A DNA stretch of 64,000 nucleotides from Kriegella aquimaris (GTDB lineage: Bacteria > Bacteroidota > Bacteroidia > Flavobacteriales > Flavobacteriaceae). A program made the position numbers and the translations under genes. This document shows, in pieces, positions 28,170 to 36,341 of the stretch. The notes under the pieces are model-generated. The model was not told where the DNA came from. It made no database searches and worked only from the letters and a program-made list of their open reading frames with translations. The stretch lies in the NCBI RefSeq assembly GCF_900103215.1, contig NZ_FNGV01000006.1, positions 217,722 through 281,721 on the forward strand, written 5' to 3'. Numbering within the stretch: position 1 is the stretch's first letter; each line of letters starts with the position of its first letter.

Positions 28170-30104
28170 ATGAAAATAAACATGCTTGTTTCCAACTTAT
28201 TTATTAAAAACTTTTACTTCCCGATGGTACTTGTTGTGCTATCGGTACTGATGGTTTCTTGTGCCAATTCCGAAAAAAAAGAAGCAGTGGTAGTGCAAAG
28301 TCCTGATGGTCGGTATGTGCTGAACTTTGAAATTGATGCACAGACGGGTCCTTCCTATAACATCAGGTATATGGATAAAGAAATAATAGGAACTTCGGGG
28401 CTTGGTTTTGAAATGGGTGACGGGCAAAATCCCGAAGGCGATATTCAAATCGATAAGGTTGTACCACAGGAGGTAAATTCCAGCTGGAGACCTGTTTATG
28501 GAGAAAAAAACGAATATCCCGATAAATATCGCGAAGCATTGATTGTTTTAAAAGGAGCGGGGGCGTTTTATAATCTTAGAATTCGCGCCTATAACGAAGG
28601 AGTGGCATTTCGGTATGAATTCCCAAAAAGCGAGGGTAAGATAGCGAAAGAACTTACCGAGTTTTCTTTGTCTCCCTCGGCAACAGCTTGGGCCTCTTTA
28701 AGAGCACAAAGTGCAATAGAAAAAATTAAGGTTTCCGAAATCGATTCAGTCGTCGAAAGGCCTTTGTTGGTTCAGCTAGACCAATCTTTGTTTACGGCCA
28801 TCGGGGAAGCTGCATTGGTCGATTATGCACGCATGAAACTCACAAATATACCAGACCGGCCCGGAACTTTGGTGTCTCAATTAAGCAGTGAAGTAGTGCT
28901 CGGGAGTACAGTAAATAAGACACCATGGCGTTTTGTGATGGCAGCCGACAACGCGGGCGAATTGTTGGAGAATAATTACTTGTTGCTGAACTTGAACGAA
29001 CCGAATAAAATTGAAAATACCTCGTGGATAAAACCGGGAAAGGTAATACGTGAAACAACGCTTACCACCCAAGGCGGAATGGCATGTGTAGATTTTGCAG
29101 TCAAACACAACTTACAATACATAGAGTTTGATGCCGGTTGGTACGGTAATGAATATGATGATAGCTCCGATGCCACGACCATAACTGTTGATCCGAAGCG
29201 CTCTAAAGGGCCACTAGATTTGTTGGGTGTTATAAAATATGCGCGAAGCAAAGATATAGGCGTCATTTTATATGTAAATAGAAGGGCTCTGGAAAAGCAA
29301 TTGGATGAAGTGCTTCCGCTTTTAAAATCGTGGGGCGTGAGCGGTATTAAGTATGGCTTTGTTAATGTGGGGCCTCAAGAATGGACAAGCTGGTTACACG
29401 AGGCCGTTCGTAAGGCTGCCGACCACGGTTTGATGATCGACGTACATGATGAATATCGCCCGACTGGCTATTCAAGAACCTATCCGAATTTTATGACCCA
29501 AGAAGGTATTCGTGGAGATGAAGAATCTCCTGATAATATGATGGTCATTAAGACAATCTTCACGAGGATGATTGCCGGTGCAGGAGACCATACAAATTGC
29601 TATTTTGCACCACGTGTCGACGAAAAGATGGGTTCACATGCCTCGCAATTGGCAAAAGCGGTATGCGTGTATAGTCCTTGGCAGTTTTTGTATTGGTACG
29701 ACCGCCCACAAGGTTCCAAGCCCGAAGAAGAAGGTGCCGGGGGCAGTAAAGAGTTTATACACGAAGTACCCGAGCTGGCATTTTTTGATGCACTGCCCAC
29801 GGTATGGGACGATACCAAAGTTATTGGTGGATACCCAGGTGAATTCGCTATCATAGCAAGAAAGAGTGGCGACGACTGGTTTATCGGTGGCCTTAACGGG
29901 CTTGCCGAGCGAACAGTCACCATACCCTTTAATTTCTTGGATAATGATAAAACGTATGGGGCAACAATCTATTCGGATGATGCAGGTAGCGATTCGGTTA
30001 CAAAGGTTTCTATTACAAACAGTAAGGTTACTGCGGCAGATGTCGTTGACTACAAACTGCTCGCTAAAAACGGTTTGGCCATCCATTTAAAAGTTGCGAA
30101 GTAG
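28170..30104 (+). CDS. Glycoside hydrolase family 97 lipoprotein
   Basis: 644 residues. A hydrophobic signal with lipobox L-M-V-S-C anchors it, probably in the outer membrane. The N-terminal GH97 beta-sandwich starts at QSPDGRYVLNFEI; the catalytic barrel runs from about residue 300 (ACVDFAVKHNLQYIEFDAGWYG) through IDVHDEYRPTGYSRTYPN, TQEGIRGDEE, GAGDHTNCYF and YSPWQFLYWYD; a C-terminal beta domain ends the protein. Family members are calcium-dependent alpha-glucosidases (inverting, SusB-like) or alpha-galactosidases (retaining). Here the barrel strand reads GIKYGFVNVG where retaining members carry the aspartate nucleophile, so mechanism and substrate are unclear. Confidence 0.9.
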   Translation: MKINMLVSNLFIKNFYFPMVLVVLSVLMVSCANSEKKEAVVVQSPDGRYVLNFEIDAQTGPSYNIRYMDKEIIGTSGLGFEMGDGQNPEGDIQIDKVVPQEVNSSWRPVYGEKNEYPDKYREALIVLKGAGAFYNLRIRAYNEGVAFRYEFPKSEGKIAKELTEFSLSPSATAWASLRAQSAIEKIKVSEIDSVVERPLLVQLDQSLFTAIGEAALVDYARMKLTNIPDRPGTLVSQLSSEVVLGSTVNKTPWRFVMAADNAGELLENNYLLLNLNEPNKIENTSWIKPGKVIRETTLTTQGGMACVDFAVKHNLQYIEFDAGWYGNEYDDSSDATTITVDPKRSKGPLDLLGVIKYARSKDIGVILYVNRRALEKQLDEVLPLLKSWGVSGIKYGFVNVGPQEWTSWLHEAVRKAADHGLMIDVHDEYRPTGYSRTYPNFMTQEGIRGDEESPDNMMVIKTIFTRMIAGAGDHTNCYFAPRVDEKMGSHASQLAKAVCVYSPWQFLYWYDRPQGSKPEEEGAGGSKEFIHEVPELAFFDALPTVWDDTKVIGGYPGEFAIIARKSGDDWFIGGLNGLAERTVTIPFNFLDNDKTYGATIYSDDAGSDSVTKVSITNSKVTAADVVDYKLLAKNGLAIHLKVAK

Positions 30105-30168
30105 AATTTACTCTAAAGCATAAAACGGATGTAGTATTGAAAGGGCCATATTTTAAGGTATTCTAAAA

Positions 30169-30621
30169 TTGATGAATGTTATGTTTGAACTTACTTATGA
30201 ATCGCAAGCTATTGACAAATTGACTTCTGCCGATATTGAAGAAATATTACAAGAGGCAAGAAGCTTTAATGATTTACATGAGCTTACGGGTTGTCTTGTT
30301 TTCTATAATAGAAAATTTATACAAATATTAGAAGGTGACCATCAAACTGTTCAGGAAATCTACTCAAAGATTAAAAAGGATGAGCGTCATACACATGTAC
30401 GACTGATTTCGGAAGACATTATAGAAGAAAGAACGTTTCCAAAGTGGGGTATGGCCTATTATCCCATAAACGATGAAAATATAAACGAAACAGAATTGCA
30501 ACAGTTTCGTAGAAACTTGGGGCTATTGGCTGATTTTGCCAAGCCTACTAGTGCGACGACCTTGCTTTTCTGGAAAAAAGTTAAGTTGCTCATTCTAGAA
30601 TCGCCTGAGGACCAATTATAG
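30169..30621 (+). CDS. BLUF-domain blue-light sensor
   Basis: 150 residues, a single BLUF domain (about 4-97) plus a C-terminal helix pair. The flavin-binding and photoactive residues of the family are all present: Tyr10 (LTY), Asn34, Gln52 (FIQILEG) and Trp93/Met95 (FPKWGMAY). In such proteins light shifts the FAD hydrogen-bond network and the change is passed to a partner protein. No output domain is fused. It lies between GH97 (same direction, 64 bp gap) and the convergent LacI regulator (36 bp). Its partner cannot be identified here. Confidence 0.9.
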   Translation: MMNVMFELTYESQAIDKLTSADIEEILQEARSFNDLHELTGCLVFYNRKFIQILEGDHQTVQEIYSKIKKDERHTHVRLISEDIIEERTFPKWGMAYYPINDENINETELQQFRRNLGLLADFAKPTSATTLLFWKKVKLLILESPEDQL

Positions 30622-30657
30622 CTGCCTGGGGCGTTTCATCACTTCGATTTTTGGCGC

Positions 30658-31683
30658 TTAAGCCATAAGGGAAGAATCCCTTACGATAAGGCTTGTTTTA
30701 ATTTCTACGGTCTTGGTGATAACATCGGTTTTGGGGTTTTCAATCTCCTCGATTAGAAACTTGACCGCTGTGCGACCAATTCTATCGCCAGGCTGGTCGA
30801 CAGTAGTCAAGGCCGGTTGTATGATCGTCGAATTCACCGAATTGCTAAAACCGACCACTGCGATTTCTTCAGGAATTTTGACTTTAAATTTGTGGAGTGC
30901 TTTGATAGCGCCAATGGCGGCGTTGTCGGTGATGGCAAAGATAGCATCGGGACGCTTCTTCATGCTCAAAAGAATATTGGTCAGGCGTCTACCGTGAGAC
31001 AACGATATGTCTTCGGTACTTAAAATTATCTTTTCCCGAACTCGAAGGCCATAATGTTTTAGGGCCCGCAAATAACCGGCATACCTTTTTTCTGAATTAT
31101 ATGAATTTTCGGTTTCCTTGATGATGGCAATTCGTTGTTTGCCAAGTTCTATAAGGTGTTCAACAGCGTTAAAGGCGGCTTCCTCCTCATTGATTACGAT
31201 TTGGGTGCAGGGTACCTTATTTGAAACTTTATCGAACAAGACCATGGGTATGCGGTTTAAGATTGGTAATACTTCATCTATTTTTTTCGTTTTTCTTGTC
31301 AAGGACATTAGAATTCCATCTACCCCGAATTGTGACATGGTATTCAACATCTCGATTTGTTTGGCCTCATTATTATTAGACTCTGATATAATGACCCGGT
31401 ACCCGCGCAATTCGGCCTCTTCCAAAATACCTTTTAAGATAGTGGAGGTGAATAAATGGGCGATATTAGGTACGATTACCCCCAATATATGACTTCTCTG
31501 TGAGCGAAATCCTCTGGCAAAAAGATTGGGGGCATAATGCATCTGCTTCGCCAATTTCTTAACGCTTACCTTGGTTTCCGAGCTAATGTCAGGGTGATCG
31601 TTCAATGCCCTTGATACAGTGGAGATCGAGAACCCCAGTTCCTTCGCTAGTTCCTTTAAGGTGATATTTCGTTTTTTCTTCAT
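30658..31683 (-). CDS. LacI-family transcriptional regulator
   Basis: 341 residues. An N-terminal LacI helix-turn-helix (ITLKELAKELGFSISTVSRALN, residues 6-27, with hinge helix PNLFARGFRS) precedes a periplasmic-binding-protein-like sensor domain (about 62-335: ILGVIVPNIAHLF, VDGILMSLT, ITDNAAIGAIKAL, VVGFSNSVNSTIIQPALTTV). It is divergent from the TonB receptor gene; the shared intergenic region holds a perfect palindrome of the LacI-operator type. The likely job is repression of the downstream glycosylglycerate genes and of itself; the effector is unknown. Confidence 0.94.
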   Translation of the reverse strand: MKKKRNITLKELAKELGFSISTVSRALNDHPDISSETKVSVKKLAKQMHYAPNLFARGFRSQRSHILGVIVPNIAHLFTSTILKGILEEAELRGYRVIISESNNNEAKQIEMLNTMSQFGVDGILMSLTRKTKKIDEVLPILNRIPMVLFDKVSNKVPCTQIVINEEEAAFNAVEHLIELGKQRIAIIKETENSYNSEKRYAGYLRALKHYGLRVREKIILSTEDISLSHGRRLTNILLSMKKRPDAIFAITDNAAIGAIKALHKFKVKIPEEIAVVGFSNSVNSTIIQPALTTVDQPGDRIGRTAVKFLIEEIENPKTDVITKTVEIKTSLIVRDSSLMA

Positions 31684-31745
31684 TTCCTATAAAACTTCAT
31701 TGTTCAAATATATAGCATTACACAAGTAATATCGAATAATGAATT

Positions 31746-31769
31746 GCAAACGATACCGCAAACGTTTGC
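31746..31769. promoter_or_regulatory. Probable LacI-family operator
   Basis: GCAAACGTTTGC at 31758-31769 is a perfect 12-bp palindrome with the central CG of LacI/CcpA-type operators. A half-site GCAAACG lies at 31746-31752 in the same phase (12 bp away). It sits 63 bp upstream of the LacI start and 109 bp before the receptor gene, where it could control both. Confidence 0.75.
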
Positions 31770-31883
31770 ATAAGTTTTTCTTAAAATTAATGTAAAATGG
31801 GTGTCATATCCATATAATTTTACCCTCATACTCAATAATATAATAATTACTTGATTCGAAAAACTATTTAAAACTTAATGATT

Positions 31884-34562
31884 ATGAAAAAAATTGTTTT
31901 TGCGGTAATGAGTCTTCTTTTAGGAGTGAACACCTTCGCGCAGACCGAGATTACCGGTACTATTAAAGACAACAGCGGTGAGCCCATTCCTGGGGCGAAT
32001 ATTCTTCTGGTTAATAGTACTTCGGGTACTACATCTGATTTTGATGGCAATTATATTTTTACGACTGATTTGACTGGCAACCAAATTCTTCGTGTTTCTT
32101 ACTTGGGATTTTCCACTTTGGAGAAATCGGTTGAACTTGACGGTACATCATTAAACGTAGATTTTGTTCTTCAAGAAGGAGGGCAACAATTGGATGAGGT
32201 GGTTTTGACCGCATCTAGTACGTTCAGGTCTCAAAAGCAGGCTCCGTTGTCTATCAGCTCGGTAAAAATGAAAGAGATAACAAAGTTATCTGCAAATAGC
32301 CAGGCCGATATTCTTCGTAGCGTACCGGGTATCACCGCTGAAGGTGGTGGTGGTGAAACGGCAACCAATGTATTTGTCAGAGGTTTACCTTCTGGCGGTC
32401 AGTATGTTTTTAACCCCTTACAATATGACGGTATGCCCTTGATGAGTACATTTGGGTTGAACTCTTCTGCGCATGATGTTTACGCCAGACCCGACATAGG
32501 TTTTAAAGGTGTTGAATTTGTACGAGGTGGTTCCGCTATTTTATATGGTGCGGGTTCTGTTGCCGGTATCATTAACTATACCAGTAAAACTGGAGATACC
32601 GATCCCGGAAATATTATAAACCTCGAAGTTGCCAATCAGGGAAGATTTAAAACCGATTTTTATAGTGGCGGTCAATTGGGTGGCGAAGATTCGAATACTT
32701 TTTATGCCTTTACAGGTTTTGTACGTCACGATAGAGGTCCGATCGATACGGGACTGCCTACGAAAGGGGTACAATTTAGGGGGAATATCAAAAAGAAATT
32801 TGACAAAGGTTCTTTTACTTTATCAGGACAATTTATAAATGATAAGGCTCAATTTTATATGCCGTTGCCTTTAAAAGGCGGAAGCAGAGAGCGCTTGAAT
32901 GGAAACGATGGTAAACCTGTTGAACAGTTATTACCAGGAGACTTGGCGAATACTTCTTTTTTTACACCCGGAGGTACGTACAACAGTCCAATAGCTGATG
33001 GTGTTTCTACTACAGGTGGTTATATTATGGGTGATTTTGACTATAGATTTACCGATGACCTAAGATTTAAATCTAAGGTTAGATATGCTAATTACAAACA
33101 TAACTTTGCCTTATATGTTGCTGGCAATGGTGATAACGGAAATCCGATTACATTAAACAATTATGTGGAGAGTATAGCCCCCGGAAACCAAGGATACACT
33201 GCCCGTTACCAAAGCGGTAACCCGAACCAGCAAATAAATGGTTCTGACCTTGTTATCGATAACTTACATGTAGATCGTTTGCGTCCCATGACCGACTATT
33301 CTGGGGAGGCATCTTTGACAAAAGCTATAGACACCGAAAATGGGGGAAGCCATAACATTACCTTGGGGTCCTTTATCGCTCGTACCGAGGCCGAAGATGT
33401 AAACTACCAATACAGGGTATTGACAGAGTTTAATAACGACCCCCGTTTGGTCAACTTAAATTATACGGATGCCGGAGGAAATAACGTTGTTTATTCCACT
33501 GGCGGACTTTACAATCGTATCGGGCAGACAGCGAATAATTTTCTATCTCAGAACCGTGTTGCATTTTATTTGACTGATGAGATGATTTTTGACCGGTGGC
33601 GTTTTGATGTTGGTTTTAGATGGGAGCATACTGATGGTGAGTTTAATAAAGGAGGTACAACCTCGGGAACGGTTTATGACAATACCGAACTGACAACAGA
33701 ATTGCGCGACGTCGAGACCGCCGATGGCAGCTTTTTGCACACTACGGTGAACGCATCGGGTTGGGCAGTCTCATTAGCAGGTCTTTATGAGTTGACCGAT
33801 GTTACCAATTTATACGCTAACTTCTCGAAAGGTTATTTCTTTCCGCAGATAAGAGGTTTCGGTCCTGTTGCAGGAATTTCCGAAAATGTCTACGATCCTG
33901 AAAATATCATTCAGTTCGAAGCGGGTGCCAAATTTGGAACATCGAAATTCTCTGGATCAGTAGCTGGCTATTATGTAGCCTTAACAGATAGAATTAAAAT
34001 TCTACAGGCTATCGTCGGGGGTCAATTAATCGATCAGACCCGTTCTGAGCAAGATACAAGAACTATAGGTGTAGAAGGTACAGGGGATTATAGGTTTGCA
34101 GAGAACTTTAGTTTGCGTGGTACGGCGACCTATCAAGCCCATGAAATTACGAAGAACATCGATTTCGATTTGGTAAATGGTTCTTCTACTGAAGCCAACG
34201 TAGGTAATGAATTGGCACGGCAACCTAATTTTTTGGGTTCGTTGGGTATGTATTATGATAACAATGCCTTTGATGCCAATTTTGGTTTTAATTATACCGG
34301 CAAGAAATTTACCGATGACACGAATAATATAGAATTGGATGCGATTACAATCGCACGATTAGGTGCTGGATATACTTTTGGGCAACTCGAAAACAATCAG
34401 TCGGTTCGTATTGGGTTCTCTGTGTTCAATCTTTTTGACGACAGTGGTATTACCGAGGGTAACCCAAGAGCGGGATCGGCTGGTCAGAGTGAATCTGAAT
34501 ATTTTGTCGGACGCCCTATTTTGCCAAGAAGGTTTTTCGTTACGGCAACCTTCAATTTCTAA
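31884..34562 (+). CDS. TonB-dependent outer-membrane receptor
   Basis: About 892 residues from ATG 31884 (ATG 31878 is also in frame). Signal peptide (KKIVFAVMSLLLGVNTFAQ), carboxypeptidase-D-like domain (about 22-100, EPIPGANILLVNSTSGTTSD then DGNY), plug (LDEVVLTAS, then VPGITAEGG and FVRGGSAILYGAGSVAGIINY) and a barrel ending RRFFVTATFNF. Unlike the SusC at 20553 it has no STN domain and no SusD partner, which fits import of a small solute rather than a polysaccharide. It opens the putative glycosylglycerate locus. Confidence 0.93.
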   Translation: MKKIVFAVMSLLLGVNTFAQTEITGTIKDNSGEPIPGANILLVNSTSGTTSDFDGNYIFTTDLTGNQILRVSYLGFSTLEKSVELDGTSLNVDFVLQEGGQQLDEVVLTASSTFRSQKQAPLSISSVKMKEITKLSANSQADILRSVPGITAEGGGGETATNVFVRGLPSGGQYVFNPLQYDGMPLMSTFGLNSSAHDVYARPDIGFKGVEFVRGGSAILYGAGSVAGIINYTSKTGDTDPGNIINLEVANQGRFKTDFYSGGQLGGEDSNTFYAFTGFVRHDRGPIDTGLPTKGVQFRGNIKKKFDKGSFTLSGQFINDKAQFYMPLPLKGGSRERLNGNDGKPVEQLLPGDLANTSFFTPGGTYNSPIADGVSTTGGYIMGDFDYRFTDDLRFKSKVRYANYKHNFALYVAGNGDNGNPITLNNYVESIAPGNQGYTARYQSGNPNQQINGSDLVIDNLHVDRLRPMTDYSGEASLTKAIDTENGGSHNITLGSFIARTEAEDVNYQYRVLTEFNNDPRLVNLNYTDAGGNNVVYSTGGLYNRIGQTANNFLSQNRVAFYLTDEMIFDRWRFDVGFRWEHTDGEFNKGGTTSGTVYDNTELTTELRDVETADGSFLHTTVNASGWAVSLAGLYELTDVTNLYANFSKGYFFPQIRGFGPVAGISENVYDPENIIQFEAGAKFGTSKFSGSVAGYYVALTDRIKILQAIVGGQLIDQTRSEQDTRTIGVEGTGDYRFAENFSLRGTATYQAHEITKNIDFDLVNGSSTEANVGNELARQPNFLGSLGMYYDNNAFDANFGFNYTGKKFTDDTNNIELDAITIARLGAGYTFGQLENNQSVRIGFSVFNLFDDSGITEGNPRAGSAGQSESEYFVGRPILPRRFFVTATFNF

Positions 34563-34610
34563 AAGAAAAAATGTTAGTTAGTTGTTTGAGTGTTTTTTTT
34601 AATAGGAAAG

Positions 34611-34650
34611 CACATTGGTGGAGAGTGGTGTTTCTGCCAATGTGTTTTTA
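34611..34650 (+). terminator. Hairpin with T run between receptor and GH63 gene
   Basis: CACATTGG (34611-34618) pairs with CCAATGTG (34637-34644), followed by T5. It ends only about 14 bp before the GH63 start, so it may be a partial terminator lowering expression of the downstream genes relative to the receptor. Confidence 0.6.
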
Positions 34651-34663
34651 ACTTATCTAATTT

Positions 34664-35974
34664 ATGAATGAAAATTTAATTGACAGGGCCATAGATGTTT
34701 TAGACGCCAATTTTCAAGAAGGTGGTTTCACCATTCCGAGTAAGGGGTTGTATCCGTTTCAATGGAAATGGGATTCCGGTTTCATAGCCATTGGTTTGGC
34801 CCATTATAACATAGAACATGCGAAAACCGAGATAAAAACATTGCTCGATGCGCAATGGCAAAACGGGTTTATTCCGCATATCGTTTTTCATAGTGAGAAT
34901 GATTCCTATTTTCCAGGAGCCGATTTTCATCGTTCTGAACTACATCCATATTCCTCAAAAAAATATAGATCTACGGGAATGACACAACCTCCAGTAACGG
35001 GTTTCGTATTGCAGGAAATGTATCGAATTGCCGAGGATAAAGTCGATATGTTGAATTTTATAGAGGATAGTATAGATAAGGTGTATCAAAACCACGCTTA
35101 TTTTTATGCAAACCGCGACCCACAAAACGAAGGCTTGATGTTTATCTATCACAATTGGGAATCAGGTACCGATAACTCCCCTGTATGGGATGATATCTGG
35201 GAAACTATGAATCCTCCTGAATATGAGTTTGAACGAAAAGATACAACCCACGTCGATGCCGCCCAGCGACCATCAAAGAGGGAGTATGACCACTATCTTT
35301 ATCTTATAGATATTGCAAAGGAGCATCATTACGACGATGCGAGAATTGCAGAATTATCGCCTTTCTTGGTGCAAGATCCGTTATTCAATGCGATGTTGAT
35401 CAAATCGAATCAAGCATTGATTGATTTATATGGATTGATTGGCGGCAAAGAAATTGAGATAACCATCTTAAAAAAATGGCAGAAAAAAAGTATTGATGGG
35501 TTCAATAATAAATTATTTGATGAAGAACTAGGGGCTTATGTTCATTATGACCTGAGAAACAACAGGCCTATTCGATTTGTATCATCATCTTCTTTTTCAC
35601 CTCTTTTCGCAGGCATACCTAATCAAAAAAGAGCTAAAATATTAGTAGAGACGATGCTAGACAAATTTGGTGGAGATGATAAATATCTCTGTGCGTCGTT
35701 CGACCCGACCAATGAAAGGTACGATCCACGAAAGTACTGGAGGGGTCCGGTTTGGATCAATATGAACTGGTTGCTTTATAACGGACTCAAAGATTACGGA
35801 TTTACCGAAGTTGCAGAGCGAGTCAAGTCAGATTCCGTAGCACTAATTGAACGCGACGGATTTTTTGAATATTTCGATTGTCGAAAAGATACTGGAGAGA
35901 CGAATAGAGTGGGGTATGGGGGAGGAGATTTCTCTTGGAGTGCAGCACTTTTAATAGACCTTTTGAAGAATTGA
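34664..35974 (+). CDS. GH63-type mannosylglycerate/glucosylglycerate hydrolase (predicted)
   Basis: 436 residues, no signal peptide, so cytoplasmic. It is an (alpha/alpha)6-barrel enzyme of the MGL/GH63 group: LYPFQWKWDSGFIAIGLA (about 29-46), QWQNGFIPHIVF, GMTQPPVTGFVL, the NWESGTDNSPVWD block with likely acid Asp170, YWRGPVWINMNWLLYNGL (358-375), and EYFD with likely base Glu402. Length and motifs match bacterial hydrolases that split mannosylglycerate or glucosylglycerate into sugar plus glycerate (family knowledge, from memory). The glycerate kinase gene two positions downstream strongly supports a glycerate product. Which sugar is attached cannot be read from sequence. GH63 alpha-glucosidase activity remains an alternative. 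Confidence 0.82.
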   Translation: MNENLIDRAIDVLDANFQEGGFTIPSKGLYPFQWKWDSGFIAIGLAHYNIEHAKTEIKTLLDAQWQNGFIPHIVFHSENDSYFPGADFHRSELHPYSSKKYRSTGMTQPPVTGFVLQEMYRIAEDKVDMLNFIEDSIDKVYQNHAYFYANRDPQNEGLMFIYHNWESGTDNSPVWDDIWETMNPPEYEFERKDTTHVDAAQRPSKREYDHYLYLIDIAKEHHYDDARIAELSPFLVQDPLFNAMLIKSNQALIDLYGLIGGKEIEITILKKWQKKSIDGFNNKLFDEELGAYVHYDLRNNRPIRFVSSSSFSPLFAGIPNQKRAKILVETMLDKFGGDDKYLCASFDPTNERYDPRKYWRGPVWINMNWLLYNGLKDYGFTEVAERVKSDSVALIERDGFFEYFDCRKDTGETNRVGYGGGDFSWSAALLIDLLKN

Positions 35975-36341
35975 GACGTTGACCTTTCAGAAACTTAAGT
36001 TCAATTGTCGAATGGAAAATTAGAGAAGATTAAAGAAAATTGATCGACCTAAAACAAGCACAGTTAATTCTTGAGTTTTGGGCACAATATATTTAGAAAG
36101 AAAAGGATGTTCAATGTGTCGATTGTTAATAGAGTCAGTTGGTCATATATTGGTGAATATCCCTATGTTGTTGAAAAGAAAGGCCTCGATATGGCAGATG
36201 GCGCGATTGTAGTCAAAAGTTCCCCTGCGACTCCCTGTCACATGGGGCCAATCTTTAAAATGGTATAAGAAAATTATTTTTTATTGTAGAAAGGAGATAA
36301 CTTAATCTGTATAAGGCCTAAACCAAAAATCAACTAAACAC
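35975..36341. other. 367-bp stretch between GH63 and symporter genes
   Basis: An open frame of 65 codons from TTG 36071 has no family resemblance and no start signal; treated as noncoding. No terminator was found, so the hydrolase and the symporter could still be on one message. Confidence 0.4.

Noticed and set aside
36071..36268. Open frame of 65 codons between hydrolase and symporter genes
   Set aside because: TTG start, no family resemblance, no membrane or signal feature, and it lies in an otherwise featureless spacer.
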